Shown piece by piece: positions 24,365-33,520 of a DNA stretch of 64,000 nt (its first letter is position 1; every line of letters starts with the position of its first letter). Made by a program: the position numbers and the translations under genes. The DNA lies in contig NZ_JAPDOK010000002.1 in NCBI RefSeq assembly GCF_026013415.1, forward strand, positions 434,001 to 498,000, written 5' to 3'. The DNA comes from Sphingomonas caeni (GTDB lineage Bacteria > Pseudomonadota > Alphaproteobacteria > Sphingomonadales > Sphingomonadaceae). The notes below the pieces were generated by a model. The model saw nothing but the letters and a program-made list of their open reading frames with translations. It was not told where the DNA came from and ran no database searches.

Positions 24365-25230
24365 TGGCCATCGCGAAGGACATGCCCGGGCCGGCCTGGC
24401 GCAATGTCGCGGCGTGGAGCGGCGTGGGGGCCGTCGTCTATTTCCTCATCCTCTGGGCCGGCGCCCTGATCGTGAACGGCGAAGGCGTGGTCGGGATATT
24501 CCGCGCGATGCTCGGATCGCAGCGGCTCGCCGCGACGCTGGGCGGCAGCCTGGTCCTGGCGGTGGCGGTGACCGGCTTCAGCAGCCGGAAGCGGCCGCTC
24601 AACCTGCGGACGCTCCGCAACTTCATGATCCACAATGTGATGGCGATCACGGCTTTCCTGCTCGCCATCTGGGGTTTCACCCGGTTGAACGGCGCGGGTG
24701 CGCTGGGCGCGATGGGCAGTTCGACCTGGGCCGCCTTCGTGACGGGCGTGACGCTGATCGTGATCGCTTGCATGGGCACGCTCGCGCTGGCGAGCGTCCA
24801 TACGCGCGCCGATCTCGTCGAGGACGAGGCGGTCGCCGAGGAGATGCACGACCGCGGGCGGCTGTTTCTGTGCAGCTTCACCTGGATCGCTGCGTGCGGT
24901 CTGTTGCTGATCGTGTTGGGGCTTGCCGGTCCCGGCCGCCTGGTGTCGCCGCAGGCCGCGCTCATGGGGGCGGTGGCCCTGATCGCCATCCTTGCCGTGC
25001 TGGGAATCGTCAGCTGGCGGCTGTCGGATGAGCTGGGGCGCACCCTGTCCTATGAGACCGGCAACATGGCCTTCTACCTGATCTGGGTGCTCGGCAGCGG
25101 CTGGGCGATCCTGGCGCATCTGGGCTTCGTGGCCGCGCCGGCGCCGCTCGACTGGCTGACCCTGTTCGTCATCCTGCTGTTCGCGGCGAGCTTCATCGTG
25201 CTGGGCCGGCGCAGGCTGCTCACGCGCTGA
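24361..25230 (+). CDS. Polytopic membrane protein partnered with the Xre regulator
   Basis: A 289-residue protein with about seven or eight hydrophobic segments and short polar loops. One acidic loop (HTRADLVEDEAVAEEMHDRGR, near residues 145-165) divides two halves. No transport or enzymatic motif is recognised. Pairing of a tiny Xre protein with a multi-pass membrane protein through a 4-nt overlap is a recurring bacterial arrangement whose role is mostly unknown. It is probably in the inner membrane. Confidence 0.72.
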   Translation: MMAIAKDMPGPAWRNVAAWSGVGAVVYFLILWAGALIVNGEGVVGIFRAMLGSQRLAATLGGSLVLAVAVTGFSSRKRPLNLRTLRNFMIHNVMAITAFLLAIWGFTRLNGAGALGAMGSSTWAAFVTGVTLIVIACMGTLALASVHTRADLVEDEAVAEEMHDRGRLFLCSFTWIAACGLLLIVLGLAGPGRLVSPQAALMGAVALIAILAVLGIVSWRLSDELGRTLSYETGNMAFYLIWVLGSGWAILAHLGFVAAPAPLDWLTLFVILLFAASFIVLGRRRLLTR

Positions 25231-25236
25231 AGGGGC

Positions 25237-28227
25237 TCAGGCGTCGAGCGCCGCCCGGACGCGGTGCGCGAGCTGGTCTAGCGCGAAGGGCTTGGGGAGG
25301 ACGTCGCCCGATCCCGCCTCCTCGCGGCTGTATCCGCTGGTGAAGAGGGTGCGCAGGCCGGGAATGAGCACGGCCGCGCGCCGGGCGAGTTCGCGGCCGG
25401 TCATTTCGGGCATGACGATATCGGTGAAGAGCAGGTCGACGCGCTGCCCGCCCTCGATCAGCCTGAGCGCCGCTGGACCGTCATGCGCATCGACCACGGT
25501 ATAGCCGAGCTCGCGCAGCGCCTCGACCGACCAGGCGCGGACGCGGTCTTCGTCCTCGACCACCAGCACCGCCTCGTGCGCGGCCCCGCGCGGCAGCCTG
25601 GGGCGCTCGGCCGGGGCCTGCGCCTCGGGCAGCGGGCCTTCATGGACCGGGAGGTAGACGCGCACCGTCGTGCCGTTTCCGACTTCGGATTCGAGCGCGA
25701 CATGTCCGCCCGACTGGCGGACGAAGCCGAACACCTGGCTGAGCCCGAGGCCGGTCCCCTTGCCCACCCCCTTGGTGGTGAAGAAGGGATCGAAGGCGCG
25801 CGCGGCGACGTCGGGCGGCATCCCCTCCCCGGTATCGCGCACCGCGATCTGGACATAATCGCCCGGCGAGATCCCGACCCCGCTCGCCTCATCCTCGTCG
25901 AGCGTGACATTGCTCGTCTCGATCGTCAGCACGCCGCCGCCGGGCATCGCGTCGCGCGCGTTGACCGAGAGGTTGAGCAGGACATTTTCGAGCTGCCCCG
26001 GATCGGCCAAGGCGAGGCGCAGCTCATCGGGCAGCCGGGTTTCGACGCTGACCTCCTCGCCGATCGTGCGGACGAGCAGCTCGAGCATCCCCATCACGGT
26101 GAGGTTGACGTCCACCGGGGCGGGGGCGAGCGGCTGCTGGCGCGAAAAGGCGAGCAGCCGCTGGGTGAGCGCCGCGGCGCGGGTGGCGCCGTCGCGCGCG
26201 GCGGTGACATATTTCTCCACATCGGTGCGGCCCTGCGCGATCCGCCGTTCGAGCAGGTCGAGCGCGCCGATCACCACCGCGAGCATATTGTTGAAGTCGT
26301 GCGCGATCCCGCCGGTCAGCTGGCCGACCGCCTCCATCTTCTGCGCCTGGCGCAGCTGGGCCTCGGCGGTGCTCAGCTGGCGCGTGCGTTCGAGCACCGC
26401 GCGCTCCAGCTCCTCGCGCGACCGGGAAAGCACTTCGCGCGCGTCCATGATTTCCTGGATGTCGGTGCAGGTGCCGAACCAGCGCGTGATCGCGCCGTCG
26501 CCGTCGCGCACCGCCTGCGCGCGGCCGAGCACCCAGCGATACGCGCCGTCGCGGCGCCGCAGCCGATATTCGATATGATAGGGCTCGCCGGTTTCGAGGC
26601 TGTGCCGCCACACCTCCCAGGCGCGCTCCTGATCCTCGGGATGGAACATGCCGTTCCACGCCTCGCCATCGGTCGATCCGTGCGGCACGCCGGTATATTC
26701 GTACCAGCGGTCGTTATAATAATCGTGATAGCCGTCGGGCCGGGTCGACCAGACCATCTGGTCGATCGAATTGGCGATCGCGCGGAATTGCGATTCGCTC
26801 TCCTTGAGCGCCACCGCCGTGCCGATGCGCTCGACCGCGTCCCAGGAGAGCTCGGCGACGGCCTCGATGAAGCCGGTCTCTTCGGGGGTCCAGTCGCGCG
26901 GGCTCAGCTGGTTGACGTAGAGCGTCGAGACCCAGCTCCCCCCGCGCAGCAGCGGCACGCCGATCGCCGAGGCCGAATGCTCGACGATGCTGCTGTCCTT
27001 GAACGCGGGATCCCGAGCGGTGCCGTTGACCACCAGCGTGCGGCCGCTGCGATAATGATCGAGCGCGGTTTCGCCCAGCCGTTCGGCGGGCATCGTCCCG
27101 GTGAAGACGGCGAGCCCGTTCGAGGCGTAGCAGGGGCCGAAATGGATGATCCCGCCATCGATCACCCGATAGAAGCCGACCCGGTCCGCGCCGATCCGCC
27201 GCGCCAGCGCCGCCGCGGTGAAGCGCATGACCGCCGCGGGCGTTTCGAGCGCGCGCTGGCGCTCGGCAAGCGCGTGGAGAAAGGCCTGCGCCTCGGTCGC
27301 GCGGCGCAATTCCTGCGCGGTGGTGCGCGCGGCTTCCTCGGCGGCCTTGCGCTCGGTGATGTCGAAGCTGACGCCGGGGAAGCGCAGCGGCTGCCCCTCG
27401 GCGCCATAGATGACGCGGCCCTGGGTCAACACCCAGCGGATCGCGCCATCGGGGCGCACCACGCGGAACTCGGCGGTGAGCGGGGTACGGCCGGTGACCG
27501 CGGCGGTGACCGCGTCGCGCAGCACCGCGCGATCGTCGGGATGGAGCAATGCGATCACCTCGTCGAACGCCCCGCCCGCGGCGACGCGCTCGGGATCGAT
27601 GCCAAACAGTTCGGCGAAGCGCAGGTCGCCCGTCACCCTGCCGGTCTCGGCGCTCCAGTCCCAGCTGCCGATGCCGGTGGCGGCATGGAGCGCGAGTTCG
27701 AGCCGTTCCTCGCTCTCGAGCAGCGCCGCCTCGATCTGCGACTGGCGGCTGCGCTCGCGTTCGGCGAGGACGGCGCGGGTGGTCTCATGCCCCTGGTTGA
27801 ACACGCCGAGGACCGCGCCATTCTCGTCGCGGATCGGGGTGATGCTGTAGCTCCACCAGGTTTCCGCGCCGTCGAGCATGAAGGCCTGATCGACCCGGGC
27901 GATGCCGGCGCCGGTGCCGAGCACCTCGTCGAACTGGCCTTTGACCGCGTCCCACGACTCCCCCCAGACCTCCGCGGGCGTGAGGCCCAGCGCGCGCGGG
28001 TGGCGGTCCGGATGCACCCCGATCCAGGCGTCGTTGTAGAACAGGCGGAGTTCGGGACCCCAATAGATGGCGGAGGGAAAGGACGAACCGAGCGCCATGC
28101 CGAGCGCGAATCGCAACGGCGCGGGCCAATCGGCAGCGGGGCCGAGCGGGTGGTTCGACCAATTGTGCGCGGCGATCGTGCGGCCAGCCTCACCGCCATG
28201 ATCCAGGAAGGGGAGCCCCTCAGCCAT
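25237..28227 (-). CDS. Multi-PAS hybrid histidine kinase
   Basis: About 996 residues with no membrane segment, hence a cytoplasmic sensor. Approximate order: PAS (20-140), PAS (165-290), GAF (320-470), PAS (490-610), HisKA (635-700) with His643 in the box GGIAHDFNNML, HATPase (750-865) with NARDAMPGGG and KGTGLGLSQVFG, and a C-terminal receiver (880-995) with FTDIVMPEMTG and the Lys in VLPKPF. It is a self-contained phosphorelay component, and no separate partner is adjacent. The start at 28227 is preferred over one 19 codons upstream, which would leave only 32 nt to the divergent gene. Confidence 0.9.
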   Translation of the reverse strand: MAEGLPFLDHGGEAGRTIAAHNWSNHPLGPAADWPAPLRFALGMALGSSFPSAIYWGPELRLFYNDAWIGVHPDRHPRALGLTPAEVWGESWDAVKGQFDEVLGTGAGIARVDQAFMLDGAETWWSYSITPIRDENGAVLGVFNQGHETTRAVLAERERSRQSQIEAALLESEERLELALHAATGIGSWDWSAETGRVTGDLRFAELFGIDPERVAAGGAFDEVIALLHPDDRAVLRDAVTAAVTGRTPLTAEFRVVRPDGAIRWVLTQGRVIYGAEGQPLRFPGVSFDITERKAAEEAARTTAQELRRATEAQAFLHALAERQRALETPAAVMRFTAAALARRIGADRVGFYRVIDGGIIHFGPCYASNGLAVFTGTMPAERLGETALDHYRSGRTLVVNGTARDPAFKDSSIVEHSASAIGVPLLRGGSWVSTLYVNQLSPRDWTPEETGFIEAVAELSWDAVERIGTAVALKESESQFRAIANSIDQMVWSTRPDGYHDYYNDRWYEYTGVPHGSTDGEAWNGMFHPEDQERAWEVWRHSLETGEPYHIEYRLRRRDGAYRWVLGRAQAVRDGDGAITRWFGTCTDIQEIMDAREVLSRSREELERAVLERTRQLSTAEAQLRQAQKMEAVGQLTGGIAHDFNNMLAVVIGALDLLERRIAQGRTDVEKYVTAARDGATRAAALTQRLLAFSRQQPLAPAPVDVNLTVMGMLELLVRTIGEEVSVETRLPDELRLALADPGQLENVLLNLSVNARDAMPGGGVLTIETSNVTLDEDEASGVGISPGDYVQIAVRDTGEGMPPDVAARAFDPFFTTKGVGKGTGLGLSQVFGFVRQSGGHVALESEVGNGTTVRVYLPVHEGPLPEAQAPAERPRLPRGAAHEAVLVVEDEDRVRAWSVEALRELGYTVVDAHDGPAALRLIEGGQRVDLLFTDIVMPEMTGRELARRAAVLIPGLRTLFTSGYSREEAGSGDVLPKPFALDQLAHRVRAALDA

Positions 28228-28316
28228 CCGGCCACGGTTAGGGGTGCCGTTCGGGCTGTCAACCGCCTCGACTTGCGCGCGCACCGGGCTATGGAAGGGG
28301 CGAGAGGAAGTAACGC

Positions 28317-29324
28317 ATGAAACTGGCCAGCCTGAAGCACGGCCGCGACGGCAAGCTCGTCGTCGTCTCGAACGATCTCGCCTGGTGCGCCGATGCGAGC
28401 GCGATCGCGCCGACGCTGCAGGCGGCGCTCGACGACTGGGACTGGGTCGAGGGCGATCTGCGCAACCTCCAGACCGACCTTGAGCATGAGGCGATCCCGA
28501 TGCTGCGCTTCCACGAGCGCCAGGCCGCGGCGCCGCTGCCGCGCGCCTATCAATGGGCCGATGGCTCCGCGTACGTGAACCATGTCGCGCTCGTGCGGCA
28601 GGCGCGGAACGCCGAGATGCCCGAGAGCTTCTGGCACGATCCGCTCATGTATCAGGGCGGATCGGACGGATTCCTGGGTCCCCGCGACGCGATCCCGCTC
28701 GCCGACGAGAGCTGGGGCTGCGATCTCGAGGCCGAAGTGGTGGTGGTGACCGGCGACGTGCCGCTGGGTGCGTCGCGCGACGAGGCGCTTGCCAGCGTGC
28801 GGCTGGTGGGGCTCACCAACGATGTGTCGCTGCGCAACCTGATCCCGGGCGAGCTCGCCAAGGGGTTCGGCTTCTTCCAGTCCAAGCCGGCGAGCGCCTT
28901 TTCGCCGGTGTTCGTCACCCCCGATGCGCTTGGCGATTGGTGGCGGGACGGCAAGCTCCATCGCAAGCTGATGGTCGATCTCAACGGCAAACCCTTCGGC
29001 CGCGCCGAGGCGGGCGAGGACATGACCTTCGATTTCGGGGTGCTGATCGCGCATGCGGCGAAGACGCGGAATCTGGGCGCGGGGACGATCATCGGATCGG
29101 GCACCGTCTCGAACCGCGATGCGGATGGCGGTCCCGGCAAGCCGATCGCCGAGGGTGGGGTGGGCTATTCGTGCCTGGCCGAGGTCCGCACCGTCGAGAC
29201 GATCCTGCGCGGGGCAGCGGAAACGCCCTTCCTCAAGGCCGGCGACACGGTGCGCATCTGGGCCGAGGACGACAAGCACCACCCAATCTTCGGGACGATC
29301 GAGCAGACGGTGGTGGCGGGCTGA
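28317..29324 (+). CDS. Fumarylacetoacetate hydrolase-family protein
   Basis: A 335-residue protein with the FAH alpha/beta fold from about residue 75. It has metal-binding acidic residues in CDLEAEVVVVTGD and SLRNLI, the lysine-containing FGFFQSKPASAFSP, and GTIIGSGTVSNRD. An N-terminal FAA_hydrolase_N-like region is present (residues 1-70). It may cleave C-C bonds in tyrosine or aromatic catabolism, or hydrolyse a related acylpyruvate. Absence of hgd/maiA neighbours prevents a firmer assignment. GAGAGGAAG precedes the start. Confidence 0.88.
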   Translation: MKLASLKHGRDGKLVVVSNDLAWCADASAIAPTLQAALDDWDWVEGDLRNLQTDLEHEAIPMLRFHERQAAAPLPRAYQWADGSAYVNHVALVRQARNAEMPESFWHDPLMYQGGSDGFLGPRDAIPLADESWGCDLEAEVVVVTGDVPLGASRDEALASVRLVGLTNDVSLRNLIPGELAKGFGFFQSKPASAFSPVFVTPDALGDWWRDGKLHRKLMVDLNGKPFGRAEAGEDMTFDFGVLIAHAAKTRNLGAGTIIGSGTVSNRDADGGPGKPIAEGGVGYSCLAEVRTVETILRGAAETPFLKAGDTVRIWAEDDKHHPIFGTIEQTVVAG

Positions 29325-29329
29325 TCCGT

Positions 29330-29551
29330 ATGGACAGCCGGTTCGTCTATCTCCTGTGGCATTCGCGGGATCGCGGCGACGGCGAGACCAATGACAAGCT
29401 GATCGGGGTCTATGACAGCCCGGAAGCAGCCGAGGCCGCAAGGCAGCGCAAGCTAGGCTTTGAGGGATTTCGCGACCATCCCGACGGCTTTCTCGTCGAT
29501 CGTTACGAACTCAATCACGATGCCTGGAGCGAAGGCTTCTTCTCCTATTAG
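29330..29551 (+). CDS. Small conserved protein (DUF7336-like)
   Basis: A 73-residue protein beginning MDSRFVYLLWHSRD, with ETNDKLIGVYDSPEAAEAA and a C-terminal YELNHDAWSEGF. Pattern and length match short bacterial proteins of unknown function that I recall as DUF7336. It has no signal or membrane segment. It follows the FAH gene by 5 nt and is probably co-transcribed. Its stop codon overlaps the stop of the convergent VOC remnant. Confidence 0.6.
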   Translation: MDSRFVYLLWHSRDRGDGETNDKLIGVYDSPEAAEAARQRKLGFEGFRDHPDGFLVDRYELNHDAWSEGFFSY

Positions 29552-29616
29552 GCCTTCTTCAAGTCATTGACCTCGATCCAATAGCCGTCGGGGTCCTGGA
29601 AGAAGATCTGCCGCAC
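29548..29616 (-). pseudogene. C-terminal remnant of a VOC/glyoxalase gene
   Basis: Only the last ~22 codons are recognisable: VRQIFFQDPDGYWIEVNDL, then KKA and a stop. This is the conserved C-terminal end of lactoylglutathione-lyase-like proteins, including the metal-binding Glu in IEVND. Upstream the frame turns into unrelated Arg/Pro-rich sequence and a hairpin (29611-29628), so the rest of the gene is gone. No start or promoter belongs to it. By inference it is debris from a deletion between this site and the RNA-ligase gene. Confidence 0.65.
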
Positions 29617-29657
29617 CCGTCGGTGCGGGTGTTGCCCGCGATCCTGACCGGCGCGGC

Positions 29658-30170
29658 TCACAAGGCCAATGCGTACTGGCGGACGGCGAGGGCGCGCCGG
29701 CCATGCAGGATGTGCCGGCCGAACGCGCTTTCGATCAGCAGGATTTCGTCGATCGTCCATGCGAGCGGCGCGATCGATGCGCGGCGGTCCGATGCGGGGG
29801 GATAATCGAGATTGAGATGGAGGCCGAAGCTGTAGTCGGGCAGCGCAAAGCCCGAAATGGCGAAGTGCCGCGCCAGCGCGCGCTGGAAGATGCCGGGGGC
29901 GCGCAGCCCCTTGCGCGGCTTGAGCGTGGCGCCCTCGATATGATCGAACACCACATCGAAGGGCTCGCCATGGAAGCCGCCCAGGATAGCGCGGGCCGCC
30001 TCGATCTTGCCGGGCATGGCCTCGCCCAGCGGGAGCAAGGTACTGTGCAGCCGGTCGAGCGCGTAGCGGCTTTCGATGCCGAACAAGGCGCGCAGCCGGG
30101 CGAGGTCGCGCAGCTTCGCCGCCGGCGGCTTGGCGAAGAGGTAGAGCGGGGGTTCCCGGCGCGTCGCCAT
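29658..30170 (-). CDS. 2'-5' RNA ligase / cyclic phosphodiesterase family protein
   Basis: A 170-residue protein of the 2H phosphoesterase fold. The first catalytic motif HxT appears as LHSTLLPLG. The second is altered to HLNL (FGLHLNLDY), with Asn in place of Thr. LigT/ThpR relatives hydrolyse 2',3'-cyclic phosphates or ligate RNA, and an N-for-T change may lower or alter activity. Its ATG shares one base with the stop of dnaE2 (TGATG), so translation is coupled to the SOS mutasome operon. Confidence 0.78.
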   Translation of the reverse strand: MATRREPPLYLFAKPPAAKLRDLARLRALFGIESRYALDRLHSTLLPLGEAMPGKIEAARAILGGFHGEPFDVVFDHIEGATLKPRKGLRAPGIFQRALARHFAISGFALPDYSFGLHLNLDYPPASDRRASIAPLAWTIDEILLIESAFGRHILHGRRALAVRQYALAL

Positions 30171-33100
30171 CAGTGGAAGTTCCGCGAGCGGACCGGGATC
30201 AGGTCCGGCGCCTTGAGGCTGCGGCGCGGCGGCCAGCTTTCGGGCGCGCGCTGGCGCGGCAGTTCGAGCCGGTCGCGCGGATCGATCTCGCCGCCATGCG
30301 TCGCCCCGTCGCCGGGCATCGCCTTGAACGGGAGCTCGAGATTGCCGACGTCGCGCAGCCAGGGGGTCAGATCGGTCACCTGCTCGGCGACGAGATGGAT
30401 CACGATCCCCTCGCGCTGCACCCGGCCGCGGATCGCGAGCATCGTCGCCGACATGACGATGCGGCGATGCGCCTCGAACCGGTCGGCCCAGAGCACCGCA
30501 TTGGCGATCCCGGTTTCGTCCTCAAGCGTGACGAACACCACCCCCTTGGCGCTGCCCGGCCGCTGGCGCACGAGGATCAGTCCCGCGACCTCGGCCGGCT
30601 GCCTGTCCTTCATGGCGGTCAGGTCGCCGCAGCGCGCGATCCGCCGCGCCGCGAGCCGATCGCGCAGGAAGGCGACCGGATGGTTGCGCAGCGAAAGCTG
30701 GGTCGCGCGATAATCCTCGACCACCTCGCGCCCCGCGGTGAGCGGATCGAGCGTAACCTGCGGTTCGGCGCTTTCGGGCGCGATGGCCCCGGCGCGCGCA
30801 TCGGCGGCGGCGAACAGGGTCAGCGGCCTATCCCCCAGCGCCTTGACCGCCCACAAGGCCTGCCGCCGGTCGAGCCCGAGCGCCTGGAACGCGTCCGCCC
30901 GCGCCAGCCGTTCGAGCGCTGCGGGCTTGACCCCGGCCCGGCGCCACACTTGCTCGACCGATGCGAACGGGCCTCCCGCGGCGCGCGCGGCGAGGATCCG
31001 CTCCGCATCCTCCTGCGAAAGCCCCTGCACGATCCGCATGCCCAGCCGCAGCGGATGCAGGTTCGCCCAGTCATCATCGGTGCCGCAAAACCCCGCATGC
31101 CGCGGACGGGGGGCCGTTCCGGGCAGGATGCGCGTGTCCCAATCGCTGCCGTTGACGCACACCGGATGCGCCTCGACGCCATGCTCGCGCGCGTCGCGGA
31201 TGATCTGGGCGGGGGCATAGAAGCCCATCGGCTGCGAATTTAGCAACGCCGCGCAGAAGATATCGGGATGGCGGCACTTCATCCAGGACGAGGCGATCGC
31301 GATCTTGGCGAAGCTGGCGGCATGGCTTTCGGGAAAGCCGTAATTGCTGAAGCCCTTGATCTGCTCGACCAGCCGCTCGGCGAAGTCGAGCGAGATGCCG
31401 CGTTCGAGCATCCCCGAAATCAGCTTGGGGCCGAATTCGCCGATATCGCCGCTCGACTTGAAGGTCGCCATCGCGCGGCGCAGCCTGTCGGCCTCGTTCG
31501 CGGTGAAGCCGGCGCCGATGATCGCGACCTGCATAGCCTGTTCCTGGAACAGCGGCACGCCGAGCGTCTTTTCGAGCACCGCCTTCAGCGCGGGCGAGGG
31601 ATATTCGACCAGCGCCGGATTCTGCCGCCGCTTCAGATAGGGATGCACCATATTGCCCTGGATCGGCCCCGGCCGGACGATCGCGACCTGGATGGTGATG
31701 TCGTAGAAATTGACGGGCAGCATCCGCGGCAGCATCGACATCTGCGCCCGGCTCTCGATCTGGAATACGCCGAGCGTGTCGGCCTTCCGGATCATCGCGA
31801 AGGTGGGGCCGTCATTCTCCTGCAGCACCGGCGACGACAGGGTGAGGCGCACGCCCTTATGCTCGGCGAGCAGATCGAAACTGCGCCGCATGCAGCCGAG
31901 CATGCCGAGGCCGAGAATATCGACCTTCATGAAGCCCAGTTCCTCGATATCGAGCTTCTCCCATTCGACCACGCGGCGATTTTCCATCGCCGCGGGCTCG
32001 ACGGGGATCAGATGCGCGAGCGTGTCGCGGGTGAGGACGAAGCCGCCGGGATGCTGCGAGCGATGGCGCGGCGTCTTCGCCTCGACCAGTTCGTGCGCGA
32101 GCTCGAGCGTCAGCGCGAGCCGCGGATCATCGCGGTCGAGATTGAGCGCATCGGCATGCTTGCCATCGACATCGTTCGACCATCCCCAGACCTGTGAGGA
32201 GAGCGCCGCGGTCAGATCCTCGGGCAGTCCCATCGCCTTGCCGACTTCGCGCAGCGCGCTGCGCGCGCGGAAACGGATCACGACCGCGGTCAGCGCGGCA
32301 TGGGCATGGCCATAGCTTTCATAGATCCACTGGATCACTTCCTCGCGCCGCTCATGCTCGAAATCGACATCGATATCGGGCGGCTCGTGGCGCTCGGTCG
32401 AGATGAAGCGCTCGAACAGCAGCTGGTGCTTGATCGGATCGATCGAGGTGATGCCGAGCACGTAGCAGATCACCGAATTCGCCGCCGAGCCGCGGCCCTG
32501 GCACAAAATCTCCTGGCTGCGCGCGAACTGGACGATCGAGTTCACGGTGAGGAAATAGGAGGCATAGCCCATCGTCTCGACCAGGCCGAGTTCGTGGGTC
32601 AGCAGGTCGCAATAGGCCTGGGGCGGATGCCCCGCGAACTTCTGCTTGAGCCCGCTCCAGGCGAGCGCGTGAAGGGCTTGCTGGGGCGATTTGCCCTGGA
32701 ACACATCCTCTTCGGGATAGTGGTGCCTGAGCTCGCGCAACGAGAAGGTGCAGCGTTCGGCGATCGCCATGGAGGCGGCCAGCGCCCCCGGGTAATGGCG
32801 GAAGCGGCGCGCCATTTCCCCGGGCGATTTGAGGTGGCGGTCGGCATTGCGCTCGCGGCGAAAGCCCAGTTCGTCGATCGTGCATTTCTCGCGGATCGCG
32901 GTAACGACATCCTGCAGCATGCGGCGGTCAGGCGTGGCGTACAGCACATCGCCGGTCGCGAGCGGGGCGAGGCCGAAGCGCCGGGCATTTTCGTTCAGCC
33001 GGTGGAGCCGCACCGCATCGCCCGGGCGGCGATGCTGGGTGAGGCAGACATGGCCGCGCTCGCCGAAAATATCGGCCATCCAGCGCAAGGCGAGCGGATC

Positions 33101-33520
33101 GCCGGTATCGGCCAGGCTCGGGACCAGTGCGCCGACCAGGCCGGTGGCGGCTTCGGCCAGATCCTCCCAGTGGAGGAAGCATTGCCCCTTTTCGCCCCTC
33201 TGGGCATCGGCGCGCGATTTGCCGAGCGTGAGCAGTTGCGTGAGGCGGCTCCAGCCCGGGTGGTCCTCGGGCCAGACCAGCACCGCGCTGCCGTCGGTCA
33301 GGTCGAGCCGGCACCCCGCGATCATCCGTACCGGCGCGCCGAGCGCGGCGAATTGCTCGGCGGCGACCAAGGCGCGCACCACCCCGCCGACCGAATTGCG
33401 GTCGGTGATGCCGAGCGCGGGCAGGCCGAGCAGCGCCGCCTGGCGGAACAATTCCTCGGGCGAGGAGGCGCCCCGCAGGAACGAATAATGCGTCGTCACC
33501 TGGAGCTCGGCGTAGCTCAT
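30170..33520 (-). CDS. dnaE2: Error-prone DNA polymerase ImuC/DnaE2
   Basis: A 1116-residue C-family polymerase. It begins with a PHP domain (LQVTTHYSFLRGASS, ITDRNSVGG). The catalytic acids are in PDIDVDFEHERREEV. The thumb, finger and OB-fold (NAVLWADRFEAHR) regions follow. It lacks the C-terminal tau-binding extension of replicative DnaE and acts with ImuA and ImuB in SOS translesion synthesis. The start at 33520 overlaps the imuB stop by 4 nt. The operon is expected to be LexA-controlled through the box at 35927. Confidence 0.96.
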   Translation of the reverse strand: MSYAELQVTTHYSFLRGASSPEELFRQAALLGLPALGITDRNSVGGVVRALVAAEQFAALGAPVRMIAGCRLDLTDGSAVLVWPEDHPGWSRLTQLLTLGKSRADAQRGEKGQCFLHWEDLAEAATGLVGALVPSLADTGDPLALRWMADIFGERGHVCLTQHRRPGDAVRLHRLNENARRFGLAPLATGDVLYATPDRRMLQDVVTAIREKCTIDELGFRRERNADRHLKSPGEMARRFRHYPGALAASMAIAERCTFSLRELRHHYPEEDVFQGKSPQQALHALAWSGLKQKFAGHPPQAYCDLLTHELGLVETMGYASYFLTVNSIVQFARSQEILCQGRGSAANSVICYVLGITSIDPIKHQLLFERFISTERHEPPDIDVDFEHERREEVIQWIYESYGHAHAALTAVVIRFRARSALREVGKAMGLPEDLTAALSSQVWGWSNDVDGKHADALNLDRDDPRLALTLELAHELVEAKTPRHRSQHPGGFVLTRDTLAHLIPVEPAAMENRRVVEWEKLDIEELGFMKVDILGLGMLGCMRRSFDLLAEHKGVRLTLSSPVLQENDGPTFAMIRKADTLGVFQIESRAQMSMLPRMLPVNFYDITIQVAIVRPGPIQGNMVHPYLKRRQNPALVEYPSPALKAVLEKTLGVPLFQEQAMQVAIIGAGFTANEADRLRRAMATFKSSGDIGEFGPKLISGMLERGISLDFAERLVEQIKGFSNYGFPESHAASFAKIAIASSWMKCRHPDIFCAALLNSQPMGFYAPAQIIRDAREHGVEAHPVCVNGSDWDTRILPGTAPRPRHAGFCGTDDDWANLHPLRLGMRIVQGLSQEDAERILAARAAGGPFASVEQVWRRAGVKPAALERLARADAFQALGLDRRQALWAVKALGDRPLTLFAAADARAGAIAPESAEPQVTLDPLTAGREVVEDYRATQLSLRNHPVAFLRDRLAARRIARCGDLTAMKDRQPAEVAGLILVRQRPGSAKGVVFVTLEDETGIANAVLWADRFEAHRRIVMSATMLAIRGRVQREGIVIHLVAEQVTDLTPWLRDVGNLELPFKAMPGDGATHGGEIDPRDRLELPRQRAPESWPPRRSLKAPDLIPVRSRNFH

